From contig CAWULT010000175.1 in NCBI GenBank assembly GCA_963923455.1, positions 1-7,525 of the forward strand: DNA of 7,525 nucleotides, given 5' to 3'. How positions within the stretch are numbered: the stretch's first letter is position 1; every line of letters begins with the position of its first letter. Shown here piece by piece: positions 6,239 to 7,525 of the stretch. Made by a program: the position numbers and the translations under genes. The stretch is from CAWULT01 sp963923455 (GTDB lineage Bacteria; Acidobacteriota; Vicinamibacteria; Vicinamibacterales; UBA2999). The notes under the pieces were generated by a model. It ran no database searches, had not been told where the DNA came from, and was given only the letters and a program-made list of their open reading frames with translations.

Positions 6239-6841
6239 TCAGCGCGCCGTCCGCGGCGCGGCGGCGGCCGGTGTCGCCCGGAGCGCACGCGCCCCGACGA
6301 AGCCTGCCACCAGCATCACGATCGCGAGCACCAGCGTCGCGCCCGCCGTCTGCCACTGGATGAAGCGGTCGTACGCCAGCACGCGCCCCACGGTCAGGGC
6401 GACCAGCCACGTCACCAGCACGCCGGCCGCGACCGTCTTCCCGGCGCTGCTGATGGGCCGCCGGCCGGGCTCGGCCGCCTCACGAAACACGAGCCGGCGC
6501 AGCATCCACACCATGAACACCCCCACGGCGATGGACGCGAGCTTCACGTAGAAGACCGGATTGTCGAGGAAGCCGCGGACGTCGCTCGCCAGCAGCAGCA
6601 CGCCCGACACGGCGCTGATCCAGAAGCCGATCCACATCAGGCGGAAGAAGCGGTCCAGTGGAGGCAGGGGCACGTCTCGGGCGACGCCCAGCGTGCGCAG
6701 CGCGACCGCGCAGCTCAGTCCAACCAGCAGTACGAGGCTGAACGTGTGGAAGGCGATGATCGTGGGATAGGCGAACACCGACGTCGATTCGCGAATCCAG
6801 ATGACGAACGAGGTGTTGTCGAGCCAGTCGAGGAAGGACAT
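6239..6841 (-). CDS. Five-helix membrane protein, paralogue of the downstream gene
   Basis: This is a 200-residue membrane protein. Helices are predicted at about 22-48, 66-86, 96-118, 136-157 and 165-187. The first four match the downstream gene's protein: Pro26 and His32 are at identical positions, LRTLG (48-52) aligns with LRLLG, and P58/P60, G72-F73 and AVSG (77-80) align without a gap. K100-L101 and WL-x5-GR (145-153) recur later. The fifth helix and basic tail are extra. The ATG at 6841 is supported by AAGGA 8 nt upstream; longer in-frame starts such as 6901 add a charged non-conserved leader. It is the first gene of the pair, and a 193-nt gap separates it from the divergent transporter. 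Function is unknown; the family resembles DUF6644-type proteins. Confidence 0.85.
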   Translation of the reverse strand: MSFLDWLDNTSFVIWIRESTSVFAYPTIIAFHTFSLVLLVGLSCAVALRTLGVARDVPLPPLDRFFRLMWIGFWISAVSGVLLLASDVRGFLDNPVFYVKLASIAVGVFMVWMLRRLVFREAAEPGRRPISSAGKTVAAGVLVTWLVALTVGRVLAYDRFIQWQTAGATLVLAIVMLVAGFVGARALRATPAAAAPRTAR

Positions 6842-6913
6842 GCCCCGGTTCCTTTCGCGCATCCACCGCATCGGCGGGATGGGCAGCCGGGCTTCGCGCA
6901 CGGGACGTGCCAG

Positions 6914-6928
6914 TCGACGTGTCGTCGA
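6914..6928. repeat. Palindrome in the divergent intergenic region
   Basis: TCGACG (6914-6919) and CGTCGA (6923-6928) form a perfect 6-3-6 inverted repeat about 75 nt before the membrane gene start at 6841. The 193-nt gap shows no clear -10 or -35 for either direction. The palindrome could be an operator, but repeats of this size are expected by chance once or twice in such a window. Confidence 0.2.
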
Positions 6929-7034
6929 TCCGTGTGTGACGGCGCGCGTCGCCTGACGTCACGGCGGCCGCCCCTGACGCCCCGGTGGGGATTCCTCGGC
7001 CAGCACCGTGAAGTCTTTCGGCCCCTGGCGTGGC

Positions 7035-7525
7035 ATGCCGCTTGAACTCCCGATGCGCGTGGAAGCCGTCGTGGCACGTGCGCTCGACACATGGGCCGCC
7101 GACCTGTCCGTGGCAGTGTCGCTGGGGCTGGTGGGCAGCCTCCACTGCGTGGCCATGTGCGGCCCCATCGTGCTGGCGTACTCGATGAACCCCGACGCGC
7201 GCGCATCAGGCCTGCGCGCACACCTCACGTACAACACGGGGCGCGTGCTCACCTATACGATCCTTGGCGCGGCTGCCGGCGGGCTGGGCGGCGCGCTCAG
7301 CATGGCGGGGCGGCTGGCGGGTCTGCAACAGGTGGGCACGGTGCTGGCCGGCGCGATGATGATCGTGGCAGGCGTGGCGCTGACCGGCCGGGGGGTCGAC
7401 GCGCCCCGATGGCTCTCGGGCTCGTTGATCGGCGGCCTGACACGGCGGATTGCGCGCGTCTTCGGCGTGTCGTCGGCGGCGAGCCGCTTCTTCCTCGGCC
7501 TCGCCCTGGGCCTGCTGCCCTGCGG
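7035..7525 (+). CDS. TauE/SafE (DsbD_2-like) membrane transporter, truncated by window end
   Basis: The frame is open to the window edge (163 complete codons). It shows the first half of a sulfite exporter TauE/SafE family protein of the PF13386 type: GLVGSLHCVAMCGP with His37, Cys38 and Cys42 in the first helix, a YNTGRVLTYTILGAAAGGLG segment that is very typical of the family, further helices, and GLALGLLPCG at the edge, the start of the second inverted-repeat half with its own LPCG motif. Family members are often encoded beside cbb3 oxidase assembly and copper-handling genes and may move a metal or reductant across the membrane; the substrate here is unknown. Neither ATG 7035 nor ATG 7053 has a good ribosome site; 7035 is chosen as the longer. 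It is transcribed divergently from the membrane pair. Confidence 0.85.
   Translation, partial: MPLELPMRVEAVVARALDTWAADLSVAVSLGLVGSLHCVAMCGPIVLAYSMNPDARASGLRAHLTYNTGRVLTYTILGAAAGGLGGALSMAGRLAGLQQVGTVLAGAMMIVAGVALTGRGVDAPRWLSGSLIGGLTRRIARVFGVSSAASRFFLGLALGLLPC

Noticed and set aside
6786..6797. Perfect 12-bp palindrome GATTCGCGAATC
   Set aside because: It lies within the coding sequence of the membrane gene, encoding ordinary residues, and one or two such palindromes are expected by chance in this length.
6954..6961. TGACGTCA palindrome in the divergent gap
   Set aside because: An 8-bp palindrome is expected many times per window, and no second copy or promoter context supports it.

Overview
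The window is GC-rich and gene-dense. Its codon use is strongly biased towards G and C at third positions, so long spurious open frames lie opposite the real genes. The protein set, and especially the GYD-domain protein with its conserved C-terminal APGA tail, would fit a soil or environmental Gram-negative bacterium such as an Acidobacteriota (Vicinamibacteria-like). That placement is an inference from style; no rRNA or other marker is present.

Layout. On the minus strand at the left edge is a 3'-truncated exported SRPBCC/AHSA1-like protein (1-529), with htpG (Hsp90; 641-2560) upstream of it. htpG diverges from a small plus-strand GYD-domain gene (2719-3039). After a perfect 12-bp hairpin and a Fur-box-like palindrome come three translationally coupled plus-strand genes: feoA (3152-3415), feoB (3412-5415) and a FeoB-associated Cys-rich membrane protein (5415-5627). 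Together they form a complete ferrous-iron uptake operon. Convergent to it, separated by a 40-nt gap that contains a hairpin, are two minus-strand membrane-protein genes (5668-6186 and 6239-6841). They are diverged tandem paralogues that align without gaps over about 80 residues. Divergent from these, a TauE/SafE (DsbD_2-like) transporter gene starts near 7035 and runs off the right edge.

How the genes work together. FeoA, FeoB and the Cys-rich protein form one Fe(II) import module, probably iron-repressed through the palindrome in front of feoA. The TauE/SafE protein carries an HCxxMC motif typical of the family often found beside cbb3 oxidase and metal-maturation genes, so the right half may be the edge of a metal or respiratory neighbourhood. 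The paralogous four/five-helix membrane pair is the least understood content. htpG and the GYD gene look like unrelated housekeeping or accessory genes. I see no mobile element, CRISPR array, tRNA or rRNA. No gap between genes exceeds 300 bases. Most of the window is ordinary; the parts most worth checking are the paralogous pair, the feo operator, and the AHSA1-fold gene next to htpG.
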